Part shown: positions 63,820 through 64,000 of the stretch, one piece after another
Numbering within the stretch: the stretch's first letter is position 1
Layout of the letters: each line of letters begins with the position of its first letter
DNA from: Pseudomonas rhizophila
GTDB taxonomy: Bacteria; Pseudomonadota; Gammaproteobacteria; Pseudomonadales; Pseudomonadaceae
DNA: 64,000 bases
Assembly: GCF_003033885.1 (NCBI RefSeq)
Contig: NZ_CP024081.1
Span: 4,230,507 to 4,294,506, forward strand
Direction: 5' to 3'
Notes under the pieces: model-generated
The model's database searches: none
Seen by the model: the letters and a program-made list of their open reading frames with translations, nothing else
Told to the model about the DNA's origin: nothing
Made by a program: the position numbers and the translations under genes

Positions 63820-64000
63820 TGGACTGCCCCCCCGTAGACATTTTCCAGCCTCAAAGTGAGGCATTTTCGAAGGACTCAGGACTGACGCCGCCCAGGTGAC
63901 TGTGACGACGCGTTCGGTTATAGAATGCTTCAATAAAATCGAATACGTCGGCACGGGCCATGTCATGGGTATCTTAGATCCTCTTGCGTATGCGTTCTTT
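63820..64000 (-). mobile_element. IS3-family element, C-terminal transposase remnant cut by window edge
   Basis: On the minus strand the frame reads MARADVFDFIEAFYNRTRRH, then SHLGGVSPESFENASL and a stop at 63851, the diagnostic C-terminus of IS3-family OrfB. Upstream in the same frame a TAA at 63974-63976 replaces the usual Tyr codon, so this copy is dead. The sequence tggactgccccccc at 63820-63833 is the probable terminal inverted repeat. The rest lies beyond the window. Confidence 0.8.

Noticed and set aside
43922..64000. Second copy of the tRNA-Gly 3' end (attR)
   Set aside because: None was found by eye inside the window, so the right border is assumed to be outside.

Overview
The window reads as chromosome of a fluorescent-group Pseudomonas. 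The gacA-uvrC-pgsA-tRNA-Gly order, the gacA TTG start, the GC-rich coding and the many 'gtgggagcgagcctgctcgcgat' type REP pairs between genes all fit that genus. No rRNA gene, CRISPR array or complete insertion sequence is present.

Positions 1-43.9 kb look like core genome. A cobalamin riboswitch heads cobW-cobN, followed by chlI/chlD-like genes that would complete a cobaltochelatase. Next come a phospholipase D-like protein, a RelBE-type toxin-antitoxin pair and a thioredoxin-fold protein. A compact catabolic cluster follows (polar amino-acid type ABC transporter, RidA, IclR regulator, DSD1-family PLP enzyme, KdgK-type kinase), which I read as D-glucosaminate use feeding the Entner-Doudoroff pathway. 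Then come a parvulin, a hybrid histidine kinase, a PilU-like ATPase, and the 3-hydroxybutyrate/acetoacetate genes (acetoacetyl-CoA synthetase, hydroxybutyrate dehydrogenase, GntP-family permease and a sigma-54 activator with a clear -24/-12 promoter). A small Trp-rich protein and a PAS chemoreceptor both sit beside TGTACA boxes. A Yej-type peptide ABC transporter, a second parvulin, a secretion-signal-free family I lipase and a protein of three Ig-like repeats follow. A DAHP synthase is preceded by what looks like a complete transcription attenuator with two aromatic-rich leader peptides. The core stretch ends with a nitrilase-superfamily hydrolase, a GNAT enzyme, gacA, uvrC, pgsA and tRNA-Gly(GCC).

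From 43.9 kb to the right edge the window is an integrated island. It starts at the tRNA-Gly 3' end with a P4-type tyrosine integrase that carries an unusual C-terminal extension. REP elements stop here, base composition becomes visibly more A/T-rich, and broken genes appear: an amber-interrupted YdbC-like aldo-keto reductase, an RND exporter tail, a TetR stub, a chemoreceptor tail with an amber codon and an IS3-family tail with a stop. The intact cargo is mostly catabolic: an exported esterase with an NADP-type oxidoreductase, then a seven-gene acyl-CoA operon (membrane protein, two crotonases, nitroreductase, alpha/beta hydrolase, acyl-CoA ligase, acyl-CoA dehydrogenase) divergent from a TetR gene across a perfect palindrome. 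A TetR/cupin divergon and a second aldo-keto reductase/TetR divergon follow, each with readable operators. The right end of the island lies outside the window.
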